From: Tragulus kanchil
Lineage: Eukaryota > Chordata > Mammalia > Artiodactyla > Tragulidae
Direction: 5' to 3'
Assembly (NCBI GenBank): GCA_022376925.1
Contig: JAIOJX010000005.1
Coordinates: 9,266,501 to 9,330,500, forward strand
DNA: 64,000 bases
The notes under the pieces were generated by a model. The model was not told the DNA's origin and did not search any database. It saw only the letters and a program-made list of their open reading frames with translations. Positions 21,649 to 32,610 of the stretch are shown here, piece after piece. The position numbers and the translations under genes are program-made. Numbering within the stretch: position 1 is the first letter of the stretch; each line of letters opens with the position of its first letter.

Positions 21649-21720
21649 CGGGGGGTCTTCCCAACCCAGGGATTGAACCCATACTCCCGCATTGCCGGTA
21701 GATTCTTTACTATCTGAGCC
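21649..21720 (-). mobile_element. Bov-tA SINE, reverse, head part after LTR split
   Basis: 'cttcccaacccagggattg' to 'tctttactatctgagcc' is the head of the SINE whose tail is at 20905-21022. This gives relative age: the SINE is older than the LTR insertion. Confidence 0.88.
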
Positions 21721-22007
21721 AATCACACTAAATTCTCCATTAAAAAGACCTTGTCAGGGACTGTGACTTTTTTTTAATTCTCCAATTAAATTAATATTTT
21801 GCCTCGATCGCCTTCAATAGGTAATTTAAATTCCCCATGTTAATAATGAGATTACCAAGCACCTGCTTGGATAGCCTTATGTATCACCACATTTTAATTG
21901 CCTGGTGTGGTTTCATTAAAGCCTGAGATCTTAATTCCCACAAATGATTTCCATAGCGTGCACACTGAGAGGTCATGTACCTGCTGAAGATGGATTTCAC
22001 CACACTA

Positions 22008-22125
22008 AAGTGTTAGCTGCTCAGTCACATCCGACTCTTTGAAGCCCCATGGACTGTAGCCCACCAGGTTCCTCTATTCATGGGATTTCCCAGGCAAGAA
22101 TACTGGAGTGCATTTCCTCCTCCAG
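22008..22125 (-). mobile_element. Bov-tA SINE 3' part (copy of 20905-21022)
   Basis: Duplicate in duplication 9. Confidence 0.88.
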
Positions 22126-22762
22126 ATGATAGGGACAGAGTAGAATAGGTAGGTGGTTGGAGAATCCTAGTAGGGGACGGTAGGTAGAAGGGAGACACCT
22201 GAGAAAGATTGGGAGGCCAGTGAGTTGATGATAACTCAGGAGAGCTGCTCCTTGTTCAGTAAAGCAGGCTCAACTGGGTATAAACAGCTGATGAAGGAGG
22301 ATCTGGCAAAGAAGGAACTAATGATGTATGCCTTGCATCTGTGTCTACTTGAGGGGAGGCGGTCTTCTACCATCCTATATATATGGCTGCCCGCTCAGTC
22401 AAAGAGAGAGCAGAGCAGAGCAGAGCTTTCCTTCCCTTCCCTTCCCTTCCTGTCTGCTTGCACGTCTTACAAGTACCCTAATAAATCCTCTTTTTGTCTA
22501 TCACTCTGCTTCTTGCTGAATTCCTTCTGCGTGGAGGCACGAGGAACCTGAGCCTCGGTGGGTCCAGATGTTCGGTGAGTGCTGGATTAAGTCCCGGCCG
22601 CGTGGGTTTGAGTCCCAGACAGGGTTTTGGCCGGGATTGAGTCCTGACTACGTGGGTTCAAGTCCCAACCAGGGTTCTGGCTGGGTTCAAGTCCCAGCCA
22701 CATAGGGTTCGATCAGGTCTGGGCCCCAGGTTTAAGTCTCAAATTGAGGTAAAACCGTTTCA
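22126..22762 (+). mobile_element. Solo-LTR-like element (copy of 21023-21648)
   Basis: Duplicate in duplication 9, with TATA at 22375-22384 and AATAAA at 22480-22485. It has extra CCTTCC units at 22433-22451, and its right edge reads 'ttcacagggggtc' where the first copy has 'ttcacggggggtc'. Confidence 0.75.
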
Positions 22763-22834
22763 CAGGGGGTCTTCCCAACCCAGGGATTGAACCCATACTC
22801 CCGCATTGCCGGTAGATTCTTTACTATCTGAGCC
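22763..22834 (-). mobile_element. Bov-tA SINE head part (copy of 21649-21720)
   Basis: Duplicate in duplication 9. Confidence 0.88.
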
Positions 22835-23014
22835 AATCACACTAAATTCTCCATTAAAAAGACCTTGTCAGGGACTGTGACTTTATTTAATTTTTAAATC
22901 TTTGTGCAGTGTGGTAGCATATGGCCAATTAATATCACTTTCATTATTGCACTCAATGTTTTCTCTCAGCCTCGATCGCCTTCAATAGGTAATTTAAATT
23001 CCCCATGTTAATAA

Positions 23015-23222
23015 TAGGGCTTCTCAGGTGGCGCAAATGGTAAAGAATCCACCTGCCAATGCAGAGGACATAAGAGAGACAGGTTCAGTCCCTGGGTCAG
23101 GAAGATCCCCTGGGGAAGGAAATGGCAGCCCACTCCAGTACTCTTGCCTGGAGAATCCCATGGACAGAGGAGCCTGGTGGGCTACAGTCCTTGGGGTCAC
23201 AAAAGTTGGACATGACTGAGCC
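23015..23222 (+). mobile_element. Bov-tA-type SINE, forward
   Basis: Near-complete element: 'gggcttctcaggtggcgc', 'ccccactccag'-type middle, 'atcccatggacagaggagcc', 'ggacatgactgagc'. It is followed at 23223-23260 by a reversed SINE head fragment ('attctttaccagcggagctg'). Confidence 0.94.
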
Positions 23223-23481
23223 CAGCAGATTCTTTACCAGCGGAGCTGCCAGGGAATCTCCCATGTTAATAATAAGCCAAAGATTTCCACTGACTTCCTA
23301 TAGTTTTCACACCCTTGTACGAACGCTTACTACATTGCTTTATAACGGGTGAGAAGCAGCCTCTGAAGCCACCTGGAGATGCCAACTTAAAATCAGTTCC
23401 CTTGTTTAGAATTTCATAACTACTTTGCAATCAAGAATCTCCATGTGAGGACCATGAAAGACAGAAAGCCTTGATGTGAGC

Positions 23482-23657
23482 TCAGCTCTACCACCATGAG
23501 ATTTTGGTCAGGCTGTTGAATCTCTCTAGGCTTTGGTTTCTTCAACTGTAAAATAAGGATAATGGTAATAGCAATCAGGATTACTATGAAAATTAAATGA
23601 GATAGTATATAATATATAAAGTACCTGATACCAGAATGCAGTCTTCAAATGGAAGGA
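23482..23657 (+). mobile_element. MIR element, forward
   Basis: MIR signature 'gagattttggtcaggctgtt', 'ctttggtttcttcaactgta', then 'gataatggtaatagc' and 'aattaaatgagatagtatat'. The right edge meets the duplication 10 join. Confidence 0.85.
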
Positions 23658-23659
23658 GC

Positions 23660-23836
23660 TGGATTAAGTCCCGCGCGTGGGTTTGAGTCCCAGACAGGGT
23701 TTTGGCGGGATTGAGTCCTGACTACGTGGGTTCAAGTCCCAACCAGGGTTCTGGCTGGGTTCAAGTCCCAGCCACATAGGGTTCGATCAGGTCTGGGCCC
23801 CAGGTTTAAGTCTCAAATTGAGGTAAAACCGTTTCA
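23660..23836 (+). mobile_element. LTR 3' part, third copy
   Basis: Only the portion from the 50-bp repeats to the LTR end is present, because duplication 10 begins inside the LTR. This truncation is produced by the join and is not a separate insertion. Confidence 0.75.
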
Positions 23837-23908
23837 CAGGGGGTCTTCCCAACCCAGGGATTGAACCCATACTCCCGCATTGCCGGTAGATTCTTTACTA
23901 TCTGAGCC
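23837..23908 (-). mobile_element. Bov-tA SINE head part, third copy
   Basis: Third copy of the SINE head at 21649-21720, carried by duplication 10. Confidence 0.88.
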
Positions 23909-24088
23909 AATCACACTAAATTCTCCATTAAAAAGACCTTGTCAGGGACTGTGACTTTATTTAATTTTTAAATCTTTGTGCAGTGTGGTAGCATATGGCC
24001 AATTAATATCACTTTCATTATTGCACTCAATGTTTTCTCTCAGCCTCGATCGCCTTCAATAGGTAATTTAAATTCCCCATGTTAATAA

Positions 24089-24296
24089 TAGGGCTTCTCA
24101 GGTGGCGCAAATGGTAAAGAATCCACCTGCCAATGCAGAGGACATAAGAGAGACAGGTTCAGTCCCTGGGTCAGGAAGATCCCCTGGGGAAGGAAATGGC
24201 AGCCCACTCCAGTACTCTTGCCTGGAGAATCCCATGGACAGAGGAGCCTGGTGGGCTACAGTCCTTGGGGTCACAAAAGTTGGACATGACTGAGCC
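24089..24296 (+). mobile_element. Bov-tA-type SINE, forward (copy of 23015-23222)
   Basis: Duplicate in duplication 10. The reversed head fragment follows at 24297-24334. Confidence 0.94.
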
Positions 24297-24555
24297 CAGC
24301 AGATTCTTTACCAGCGGAGCTGCCAGGGAATCTCCCATGTTAATAATAAGCCAAAGATTTCCACTGACTTCCTATAGTTTTCACCCCCTTGTACGAACGC
24401 TTACTACATTGATTTATAACGGGTGAGAAGCAGCCTCTGAAGCCACCTGGAGATGCCAACTTAAAATCAGTTCCCTTGTTTAGAATTTCATAACTACTTT
24501 GCAATCAAGAATCTCCATGTGAGGACCATGAAAGACAGAAAGCCTTGATGTGAGC

Positions 24556-24730
24556 TCAGCTCTACCACCATGAGATTTTGGTCAGGCTGTTGAATCTCTC
24601 TAGGCTTTGGTTTCTTCAACTGTAAAATAAGGATAATGGTAATAGCAATCAGGATTACTATGAAAATTAAATGAGATAGTATATAATATATAAAGTACCT
24701 GATACCAGAATGCAGTCTTCAAATGGAAGG
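24556..24730 (+). mobile_element. MIR element, forward (second copy)
   Basis: Copy of the MIR at 23482-23657. Here the flank continues naturally into 'gggtgcagttattgttcac', so this copy shows the native right border. Confidence 0.85.
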
Positions 24731-25069
24731 GAGCTGGGTGCAGTTATTGTTCACTCCAGGGCATTCATTACTGCATGCTTAACATTTTTAGAAATACTTT
24801 TTGAAGCCATTGCCTACCCCAATAATAATAATAGAAGACTATGGACTTTTTTTTTGCTTCTGAAGAAGCAATGGTTGCTTCCTTATGAGAAGAAAAGTCC
24901 ATAATGATTTAAGTCATGCTTCATTAATATTGATATTTCAATAGAAGAAACAAGACGGCACTAATTAAGTTTTTCTAGCTCTTGATTTACACCTTCCATT
25001 AACTTAGATGAGTGCTTTGAATCACCTAATGTCTCCCAATCTTTTGAGCAATTTCCCAGAAAAAGATAA

Positions 25070-25295
25070 TAATGATATTAATGACAACTAACATTTATAT
25101 AGTGCTTGCTTACCAGGGCCCAGCTACTCCTCTGAGCACCTCTACATATATATCTTCTCTTCATCCTCCTCAGTCACCCTACAAAGTGGGCACATCCATC
25201 CTTGTGCTTCAGATGAGGAAACTGAGGCACAGAGAGCTTACATAACTCACTCCAGGTCACATACAGTTAGTAAATGGCAAAACCCCAGCAGTTAG
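25070..25295 (-). mobile_element. MIR element, reverse
   Basis: Reversed MIR text: 'ctaacatttatatagtgctt', 'agatgaggaaactgaggcac', 'aggtcacatacagttagtaa'. It is long for a MIR and fairly well kept. Confidence 0.88.
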
Positions 25296-25634
25296 AAGAG
25301 ATACTGTGGATGCATTGGTCTTCATTTTCTTTGATTATGTTTCACTACTATTTTTTTAAAGATTTTCTTTTATTTCATACAAATTTTAGTTATCTTTATT
25401 ATTTTCACAAGGTTTTTTTGTTGACTGCTACACATGGACCAACTACTTTTTTTTTTATAATTTTTTGGGATTTTTTTTCATACTACATTGCTTTATAACG
25501 GGTGAGAAGCAGCCTCTGAAGCCACCTGGAGATGCCAACTTAAAATCAGTTCCCTTGTTTAGAATTTCATAACTACTTTGCAATCAAGAATCTCCATGTG
25601 AGGACCATGAAAGACAGAAAGCCTTGATGTGAGC

Positions 25635-25808
25635 TCAGCTCTACCACCATGAGATTTTGGTCAGGCTGTTGAATCTCTCTAGGCTTTGGTTTTTTAACTG
25701 TAAAATAAGGATAATGGTAATAGCAATCAGGATTACTATGAAAATTAAATGAGATAGTATATAATATATAAAGTACCTGATACCAGAATGCAGTCTTCAA
25801 ATGGAAGG
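25635..25808 (+). mobile_element. MIR element, forward (third copy)
   Basis: Third copy of the 23482 MIR, carried by duplication 11. Confidence 0.85.
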
Positions 25809-26147
25809 GAGCTGGGTGCAGTTATTGTTCACTCCAGGGCATTCATTACTGCATGCTTAACATTTTTAGAAATACTTTTTGAAGCCATTGCCTACCCCAA
25901 TAATAATAATAGAAGACTATGGACTTTTTTTTTGCTTCTGAAGAAGCAATGGTTGCTTCCTTATGAGAAGAAAAGTCCATAATGATTTAAGTCATGCTTC
26001 ATTAATATTGATATTTCAATAGAAGAAACAAGACGGCACTAATTAAGTTTTTCTAGCTCTTGATTTACACCTTCCATTAACTTAGATGAGTGCTTTGAAT
26101 CACCTAATGTCTCCCAATCTTTTGAGCAATTTCCCAGAAAAAGATAA

Positions 26148-26373
26148 TAATGATATTAATGACAACTAACATTTATATAGTGCTTGCTTACCAGGGCCCA
26201 GCTACTCCTCTGAGCACCTCTACATATATATCTTCTCTTCATCCTCCTCAGTCACCCTACAAAGTGGGCACATCCATCCTTGTGCTTCAGATGAGGAAAC
26301 TGAGGCACAGAGAGCTTACATAACTCACTCCAGGTCACATACAGTTAGTAAATGGCAAAACCCCAGCAGTTAG
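26148..26373 (-). mobile_element. MIR element, reverse (copy of 25070-25295)
   Basis: Duplicate in duplication 11. Confidence 0.88.
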
Positions 26374-26529
26374 AAGAGATACTGTGGATGCATTGGTCTT
26401 CATTTTCTTTGATTATGTTTCACTACTATTTTTTTAAAGATTTTCTTTTATTTCATACAAATTTTAGTTATCTTTATTATTTTCACAAGGTTTTTTTGTT
26501 GACTGCTACACATGGACCCAAATCTACTA

Positions 26530-26683
26530 TTTTATTTTTTTAATATTTATTTATTTGGTGGGGCTGGATTGCTGGATCTTAGTTCAGGCACGTAAGATCT
26601 AGTTCCCTGACCGGGGACTGAACCTGTACACTCTGCATTGGGAATGCGGAGTCTTAGCCACTGGACCACCAGGGAAGTCCCTC
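26530..26683 (-). mobile_element. CHR-type SINE, reverse, short form
   Basis: A T-rich tail with 'tatttatttatttgg' is followed by 'agatctagttccctgaccgg' and the head end 'ccactggaccaccagggaag'. The middle of a full CHR element is absent; the form is like that at 262-425. Confidence 0.88.
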
Positions 26684-26869
26684 ACTACTATTTTAAAATA
26701 GGTCATGGAATCATTTCGTTTATACAAAAAAGCTCAGGTAACGGCATCAACCTTCTTGCCGGTGAACTTGCCGGGACACAAAAGCAATGCGGAAAGGGAC
26801 AGGGTTCATTGTAAGGTCAGAGCTGAGGAAGGAGAAAGCAAACAGAAAAAAATCACCTACCGCAGAGTA

Positions 26870-27090
26870 CTGGCTTCCCAGGTGGCTCAGAAGTAAAGAA
26901 CCCACCTGCCAATGCAGGAGACATGCATTCTGTCCCTGGGTCGGACAGATCCCCTGGAGAAGGAAATGGCAACCCACTCCAGTATGCTTGCCTGGGAACT
27001 CCCATGGACAGGGGAACCAGGTGGGTTACAGTCCATAGGTGTATGAAAGAGTCAGACATAGCGACTGAACCAAAAAAAAAAAACAAAAAC
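26870..27090 (+). mobile_element. Bov-tA-type SINE with poly(A) tail, forward
   Basis: It runs from 'ggcttcccaggtggctcag' to 'agtcagacatagcgactgaa' and then a 12-base A run with A-rich extension. The intact tail and low divergence suggest a fairly young insertion. Confidence 0.95.
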
Positions 27091-27174
27091 CGGGTACACA
27101 TTGTATCTGTCTGATGATCATGGGGCATTTTGAATTGTTTCATGAAAATGTTTATATCCTTGGTTTCATAATTC

Positions 27175-27320
27175 ACCTCTAGGAATTTCTCCCTGGGAAA
27201 CTATTGGAGGAAAAGACAATTTTCATTGCTTTGTTATTTATAACCAAAAAAATAAAAAATAGTTTACATTCTTGGAGTAATAGATCAGCTAAATAAGTTG
27301 TGACGTATTTCTGTGGTGGA
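27175..27320 (+). mobile_element. Probable ancient L1 3' fragment
   Basis: The order 'cacctctaggaatttctccc', 'tttcattgctttgttattta', 'gatcagctaaataagttg' follows old mammalian L1 3' sequence. No flanking L1 coding region. Confidence 0.55.
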
Positions 27321-27447
27321 GTGGTCACGGTCTAGGCAAGTTCTACGCCTCTGTCGTCCCCTAGCCCCTTAGCGCCTTCACCATCCACATTTCTATTTGA
27401 CAAAGTGTATTTCTTTAAGGCTGCAGCATATCAAGATTCGAATGTCA

Positions 27448-27545
27448 AAAACAAACTTCATATATATATATAATATTTATAAACTTTATATAATAAATAT
27501 GTAGTATATATGTACTGCATGTGTAGTATTTAAAGCTTACATATA
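27448..27545. repeat. A/T-rich low-complexity tract
   Basis: Imperfect (TA)n: 'catatatatatataatattt' and 'agtatatatgtactg'. Confidence 0.8.
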
Positions 27546-27561
27546 AACTAAGAAGAAAACT

Positions 27562-27686
27562 CACGTGTGTGCTCAGTCATTCGTGTCCGACTCTTTGTGA
27601 GCCCATGAATTGTAGCCCGCAAGGATCCTTGGTCCATGGATCTCCCGGCAAGAATACTGGAGGAGGTTGCCATTTCCTCCCCCGGG
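27562..27686 (-). mobile_element. Bov-tA SINE fragment, reverse
   Basis: It runs from 'gtgtgctcagtcattcgtgt' to 'ggttgccatttcctcccccg'. The head is missing. Confidence 0.88.
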
Positions 27687-29000
27687 GATGAAGAAAATAG
27701 AGCTATCTTACATTGACCACCCGGGTGAAGCTATAAGACATTACCAATCGCACTGCACCGTGTAGCCCTCCCAACCGTCATCCTAGATAAACTTGATGAG
27801 AGCTTCTTCGTGTCTTTATTCTTTTATTTGCATGTCCCTCTACACAATAGTGTCTAGTTTAAATTTCCTGGCACATTGACTCTATTTTTGATGATGTCCT
27901 TTTTCTCTCTTCTGTGTTTGCCTCTCTTCCAGTCTCTCTTTGCTGTTTCCTGCCCCTGTCTCACCATTCACACCTGCCTCTGGAATTACAGAGGCAGGAG
28001 GGAGCGGGGAGGGCAGGGTCCTCAGGTTGCGATTTGAGCTTTAACACTCCAAATAGCCATGCAGCAACCAGAAAGAAAGCTGGAGAGCTAACACTTACTT
28101 TGCAACATTAAAAACATGGCACGATATTTTCCAGTGTATCTGGGTTTTGTAGAAATTCTCCTCTCTGCTCATCTGCCCCTCGGCCTCTTCCCTTGTCTCC
28201 ACACTTTCCAGTGGACATTGCGCACACAAATCTCCGGCCTGGAGTCTATTCTATTTAACAATAAGCCCGTCTTGCAATGGAGTCACAAAACCTTAGTTAG
28301 GCACGGAGACATCTGTAAACCCTGCTTTCCCAGATGGAAAGCAGCCTGAGCTGGGATTTGGTTGAGGGCACTGGGAATGCATTAGGCAGAGTCTGTAATG
28401 AGAACAAAAGACGCAGATGCCTGGTCACCACTCCATCTTAGTGGGCAACAGGGTAGCCTTCCAGCTTTGCTGTCGCCTTGGGGTCTGGCAGAGTCATTAG
28501 CATATTTCCAATAAGCAGGAGAAACAGAAAAGAGCATGGATCTGGGGGTGTGCCTGCCGGCCTTGCGCTTGTGAAAACACCAACTGGAAAATATGATTTG
28601 CCCCTCACGGGGGAGGGAGAAAATTGGAACTGTTCTGAGACATGAAAGAATGGAGCTGGATGAGAAGGTTAAAATGTTTCTGGTCTGAGAAAGAGAAAAG
28701 AAGCACTTCCAATAAGACCAACTGCAAACCACACAATCGTTGGGGTAGAATCCTCTCACACCGGCGTCCTGGTGGGTACAGGGGGATGGATGGCCAGCAC
28801 ACGTGTGTGTACAGGTGGTCAAACAGCGGTGCAGTGGACGAAGGGCAGTCCTTTGTACATGCTCAGGCAGACGCAGGGTGCAGGTCAGGTTGTCCCTGCC
28901 TAGCCCCTCTGGCTACTGCCCAGGGTACAGTATTGCAATACCACTTTATTGATTTGTATCACCTGTAAATATGTTTGTGGATACATTTATTTATTTTTCA
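27687..29000. other. Longest repeat-poor unduplicated stretch, no gene supported
   Basis: No SINE, LINE or duplication is recognised. A 146-codon reverse frame (28382-28822) and a 108-codon forward frame (28642-28968) overlap one another and show no domain I recognise. They could be chance frames. This is the best place in the window to test for a hidden exon by conservation. Confidence 0.45.
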
Positions 29001-29004
29001 TGCC

Positions 29005-29327
29005 ATTGTTCTTTCTACAAAATTATCTATATGATTATTTTTGACTGTGCTGGGTCTCCATTGCTTCACAGGCGTCCTCGTGTCGTGGCAAGCAGGGGCT
29101 ACTTGCTAGCTGCAGTGCATGGGCTTCTCATTCTGGCCGCTTCTTCTGTTGAAGCGCGGGCTCTAGGGCAAGCGAACCTCAGTAGTTTCAGCTTGTAGGC
29201 TCAGTAGCCATGGCACTCGGGCTTTGCTGCTCTGCAACATGTGTAATCTCCCTGGACCAGGAATTAAACCCATGTCCTCGGCATTGGCAGGCAGATGCGT
29301 ATCCACTGGGCCACCAGGGAACTCCTA
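29005..29327 (-). mobile_element. CHR-type SINE, reverse
   Basis: 'gactgtgctgggtctccatt', 'gcatgggcttctcattctgg', 'aaacccatgtcctcggcatt' and the head end 'ccactgggccaccagggaac', in the order of a full reversed CHR element. Confidence 0.9.
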
Positions 29328-29630
29328 TGGATACATTTATAAACTAAGTTTCTAAGTAACACAACTACACAGGAAAGGGAAATGATTGATTTATGCAAGT
29401 GTGGATTTATTTTAACCAGCCCACTGCACGCCTTTCTCTAGCCAAGTGAGTCTAGCCTACCATCCCTCGTCTCTAGGTTCCTCTTGGACCTCCAGGAGCT
29501 TGTTCCCTGTGGCTGACGTGGGCATATATGGAGGCCCTGTTGTAATATCCAGCTCTGGCATTTGCTACCGCTCCCCATCAACACTGCACCATCCTTCCCT
29601 TTTCTTGGCTGAGATTTCCTCCCGCCACAT
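29328..29630. other. Unique sequence, no feature seen
   Basis: Single-copy DNA ahead of duplication 12. No recognised repeat or exon. Confidence 0.5.
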
Positions 29631-31815
29631 GTTCGGACAGTGGCAGAGAGTCATTTCCTGGGTGTCTCTTGCGGTTCAGCAGAGCAACGAACCTGATTCT
29701 GGCCAGAGAAACTTGAATATTTCAGGAAAATATCTTTCTTTTCCTAATTTCCAAGGAGAGATTTCTCTTTTCTTGGAGGTGGGGGGGGGTGGAGTCCCAA
29801 GATCATGACGATGCTGACCTAGACCCTGGACATTGTTGAGCAATGAAACCCATCTGGGAAATGCCTGTCACGAGGCTTCTTGTTAGGTAAGAAAAATGAA
29901 CTTGTCTAAGCTCCATTTAGTCAGATATTTTATTTCTTGCAGCTGAGAGTATGAACAATAAATTACAGCATATTCTTCCATGTAGTAATGAAATGTACAA
30001 TCACAACTCTCCTTTAAAGGCCCTATGGGACTGCGGGGGGATGGTGGTGGTGGCTTCCACTGTAGGTAGAATAAGGTACAGAGTCCTTACCTGAGCCCAC
30101 CAGGCTCTATGATCAACCCTCCATTTCTCCAAGGACTCTCAGGCTTTGTTCTGTTGTCCCCACCCACATCTTCCTTTCCTTCCTTCTTTTCTGTCCTGGT
30201 TGAATTTCTACCCCAGGACCTTTGCACACACTGACTGTCCTATTCCTTCTTCTACACACAGTTTTAAGCTTTAAGCTTCTTCATAACACCCTTGCTTTAT
30301 GACCCAATCTAAAGCAGATCTCGCATGCTATACCTTCTGACTGCTCCCTGCTCTTTCTTCGGTGCCTATAGCTGACTGGAGAGAGGGTGGGAGCGGAGCG
30401 TTGCGGGGAGGAGACTCCCTTAATGTGCGTTCCAACCTCTTTCTGAAAAGCAAGATCTGAGACTGAAGTTGCCTCTCCGGGGCTCCTGGGAACTGAGTTC
30501 TAGACATGGTTGAGGTTCTGCCTATCAGATATGCAGAGGTGGTTTCCACATGCTGTTGCATGGGTGGAGAGAGGTGGGCGGAGGAGTTATCTGCTGGCAG
30601 GGACGTGGAGGAGGGCATGTGATTCTCACCTTGACAAAACATCTGCTCCCTGCATGGACTCGTTTCAGGACATTGATATTGTCATTTTGGCCTAGAGGTT
30701 GTTTCTTTGTTATTGTTATTACCGGGTTCGGACAGTGGCAGAGAGTCATTTCCTGGGTGTCTCTTGCGGTTCAGCAGAGCAACGAACCTGATTCTGGCCA
30801 GAGAAACTTGAATATTTCAGGAAAATATCTTTCTTTTCCTAATTTCCAAGGAGAGATTTCTCTTTTCTTGGAGGTGGGGGGGGGTGGAGTCCCAAGATCA
30901 TGACGATGCTGACCTAGACCCTGGACATTGTTGAGCAATGAAACCCATCTGGGAAATGCCTGTCACGAGGCTTCTTGTTAGGTAAGAAAAATGAACTTGT
31001 CTAAGCTCCATTTAGTCAGATATTTTATTTCTTGCAGCTGAGAGTATGAACAATAAATTACAGCATATTCTTCCATGTAGTAATGAAATGTACAATCACA
31101 ACTCTCCTTTAAAGGCCCTATGGGACTGCGGGGGGATGGTGGTGGTGGCTTCCACTGTAGGTAGAATAAGGTACAGAGTCCTTACCTGAGCCCACCAGGC
31201 TCTATGATCAACCCTCCATTTCTCCAAGGACTCTCAGGCTTTGTTCTGTTGTCCCCACCCACATCTTCCTTTCCTTCCTTCTTTTCTGTCCTGGTTGAAT
31301 TTCTACCCCAGGACCTTTGCACACACTGACTGTCCTATTCCTTCTTCTACACACAGTTTTAAGCTTTAAGCTTCTTCATAACACCCTTGCTTTATGACCC
31401 AATCTAAAGCAGATCTCGCATGCTATACCTTCTGACTGCTCCCTGCTCTTTCTTCGGTGCCTATAGCTGACTGGAGAGAGGGTGGGAGCGGAGCGTTGCG
31501 GGGAGGAGACTCCCTTAATGTGTGTTCCAACCTCTTTCTGAAAAACAAGATCTGAGACTGAAGTTGCCTCTCCGGGGCTCCTGGGAACTGAGTTCTAGAC
31601 ATGGTTGAGGTTCTGCCTATCAGATATGCAGAGGTGGTTTCCACATGCTGTTGCATGGGTGGAGAGAGGTGGGCGGAGGAGTTATCTGCTGGCGGGGACG
31701 TGGAGGAGGGCATGTGATTCTCACCTTGACAAAACATCTGCTCCCTGCATGGACTCGTTTCAGGACATTGATATTGTCATTTTGGCCTAGAGGTTGTTTC
31801 TTTGTTATTGTTATT
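29631..31815. repeat. Local direct duplication 12 (spacing 1095 bp)
   Basis: Copy A is 29631-30720 and copy B 30726-31815, with the 5-base filler 'accgg'. Apart from a few substitutions near 30426-30465/31521-31560 and at 30599/31694, the copies agree, including a G9-10 run. There is no SINE inside, so repeat-mediated recombination is not an obvious cause. Confidence 0.95.
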
Positions 31816-31916
31816 TAGTCCGTAAGGTGTCCAACTCTTTGCAATCAGACTCCTCTGTCCGTGGGATTTCTTTAGGCCTCTTTAAAATGTGAAACCAACT
31901 ATAACTTTCTGGGGTT

Positions 31917-32214
31917 TTTTGTTGTTGTTGTTTTTTGTTTGTTTGTTTGTTTGGGTGGGGAGGGGGCAGGCAGGCCACTTCTATTGGTCTTTCATCTTTG
32001 TTCTTTGGCCTGCGTGGGCCTCCCATCGCGGTGGCCTCTGTGGTCGCAGAGCACCGGCTCTGGGCGCATGCGCTCCAGAGCTCCGGCTCGGTAATTGGAC
32101 ACATTGGTCCAGCCGCTCCGCGGCACGTGGGATCTTCCCAGGCCAGGGATCAAACCGGCGCCCCTTGCACTGCAAGGCGGTGTCCTTACCCACTGGACCA
32201 CCAGGGAAGCCCTA
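31917..32214 (-). mobile_element. GC-rich CHR-like SINE, reverse
   Basis: A tail with (GTT)/(GTTT)n is followed by a G-rich segment (31951-31967), 'tgcgtgggcctcccatcgc', 'gggcgcatgcgctccagagc', 'ggccagggatcaaaccggcg' and the head 'actggaccaccagggaagcc'. Full length and little diverged. Confidence 0.93.
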
Positions 32215-32219
32215 TAACA

Positions 32220-32485
32220 TTTTTGAATATTTATTTTTAATTGGAGGATAACTGCTTTACAATGTTATGTTGGCTTCTGCCAGACAACGAGGTAAATTGG
32301 CCGTTAAGTGCATACACATCTCCTCCCTCTTGAACCTCCCTAACTTCCCATCCAATCTCACATCTGGCTCTTCCGCCGTCTCCCCACCCTGTCTTCTGGG
32401 GTGTCGCTGAGTACCACATCGAGCTCCCTGTGCTATACGGCGACTTTCCACTCGCTGTCTATTTTGCAGGTGGTCACGTGTATGT
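32220..32485 (-). mobile_element. Bovine-type L1 3'-end fragment, reverse
   Basis: 'atttttaattggaggataac', 'gctttacaatgttatgttgg', 'tcctccctcttgaacctccc', 'gagctccctgtgctatac' and 'tcgctgtctattttgca' are in the order of the reversed 3' end of cetartiodactyl L1. No coding part is attached. Confidence 0.75.
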
Positions 32486-32495
32486 TTTGGGCTTC

Positions 32496-32610
32496 CCTGG
32501 TGGCTCAGCAGTAAAGGGTCCTCCTGCAAGGCAAGCGTCACAGGAGACACCGGTTCGATCCCTTGGTGGGAAAGATCCTGGAGGAGGGTATGGCCACCCA
32601 CTCCAGTGTG
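32496..32610 (+). mobile_element. Bov-tA-type SINE, forward, right end altered
   Basis: 'gggcttccctggtggctcag' to 'cccactccagtgtg', after which the text is compressed up to the duplication 13 join. The intact counterpart is at 33599-33822. Confidence 0.88.

Larger units (their letters stand above)
20744..23016. repeat. Local direct duplication 9 (spacing 1103-1168 bp)
   Basis: Copy A is 20744-21846 and copy B 21847-23016, directly adjacent. Near its right end copy A has a garbled A/T-rich stretch (21768-21800) where copy B has about 86 bp of ordinary sequence (22884-22969). Copy B also has extra CCTTCC units (22433-22451). Copy A overlaps the end of duplication 8. Confidence 0.95.
22581..24737. 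repeat. Local direct duplication 10 (spacing 1077 bp, clean tandem)
   Basis: Copy A is 22581-23657 and copy B 23658-24732, with a GCTGG microhomology at the join. Copy B has lost three bases near its left edge ('ccggccgcg' to 'ccgcgcg', 'ggccggg' to 'ggcggg'). 'tgctttataac' becomes 'tgatttataac', and 'cacacccttg' becomes 'caccccctt'. It overlaps duplications 9 and 11. Confidence 0.95.
24402..26518. repeat. Local direct duplication 11 (spacing 1079 bp)
   Basis: Copy A is 24402-25440 and copy B 25481-26518. The 40-base filler (25441-25480) is a T-rich, error-like rendering of what follows copy B. Copy B has 'ggttttttaactg' where copy A has 'ggtttcttcaactg'. The left part also exists at 23330, so it occurs three times. 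Confidence 0.95.

Noticed and set aside
21023..23836. Full endogenous retrovirus between LTR copies
   Set aside because: The LTR copies are part of whole-segment duplications that include the flanking split SINE, and no internal retroviral coding sequence lies between them.
28382..28822. 146-codon reverse frame
   Set aside because: Unique DNA, but nothing recognisable and overlapped by a frame on the other strand. Listed only as an island to check.
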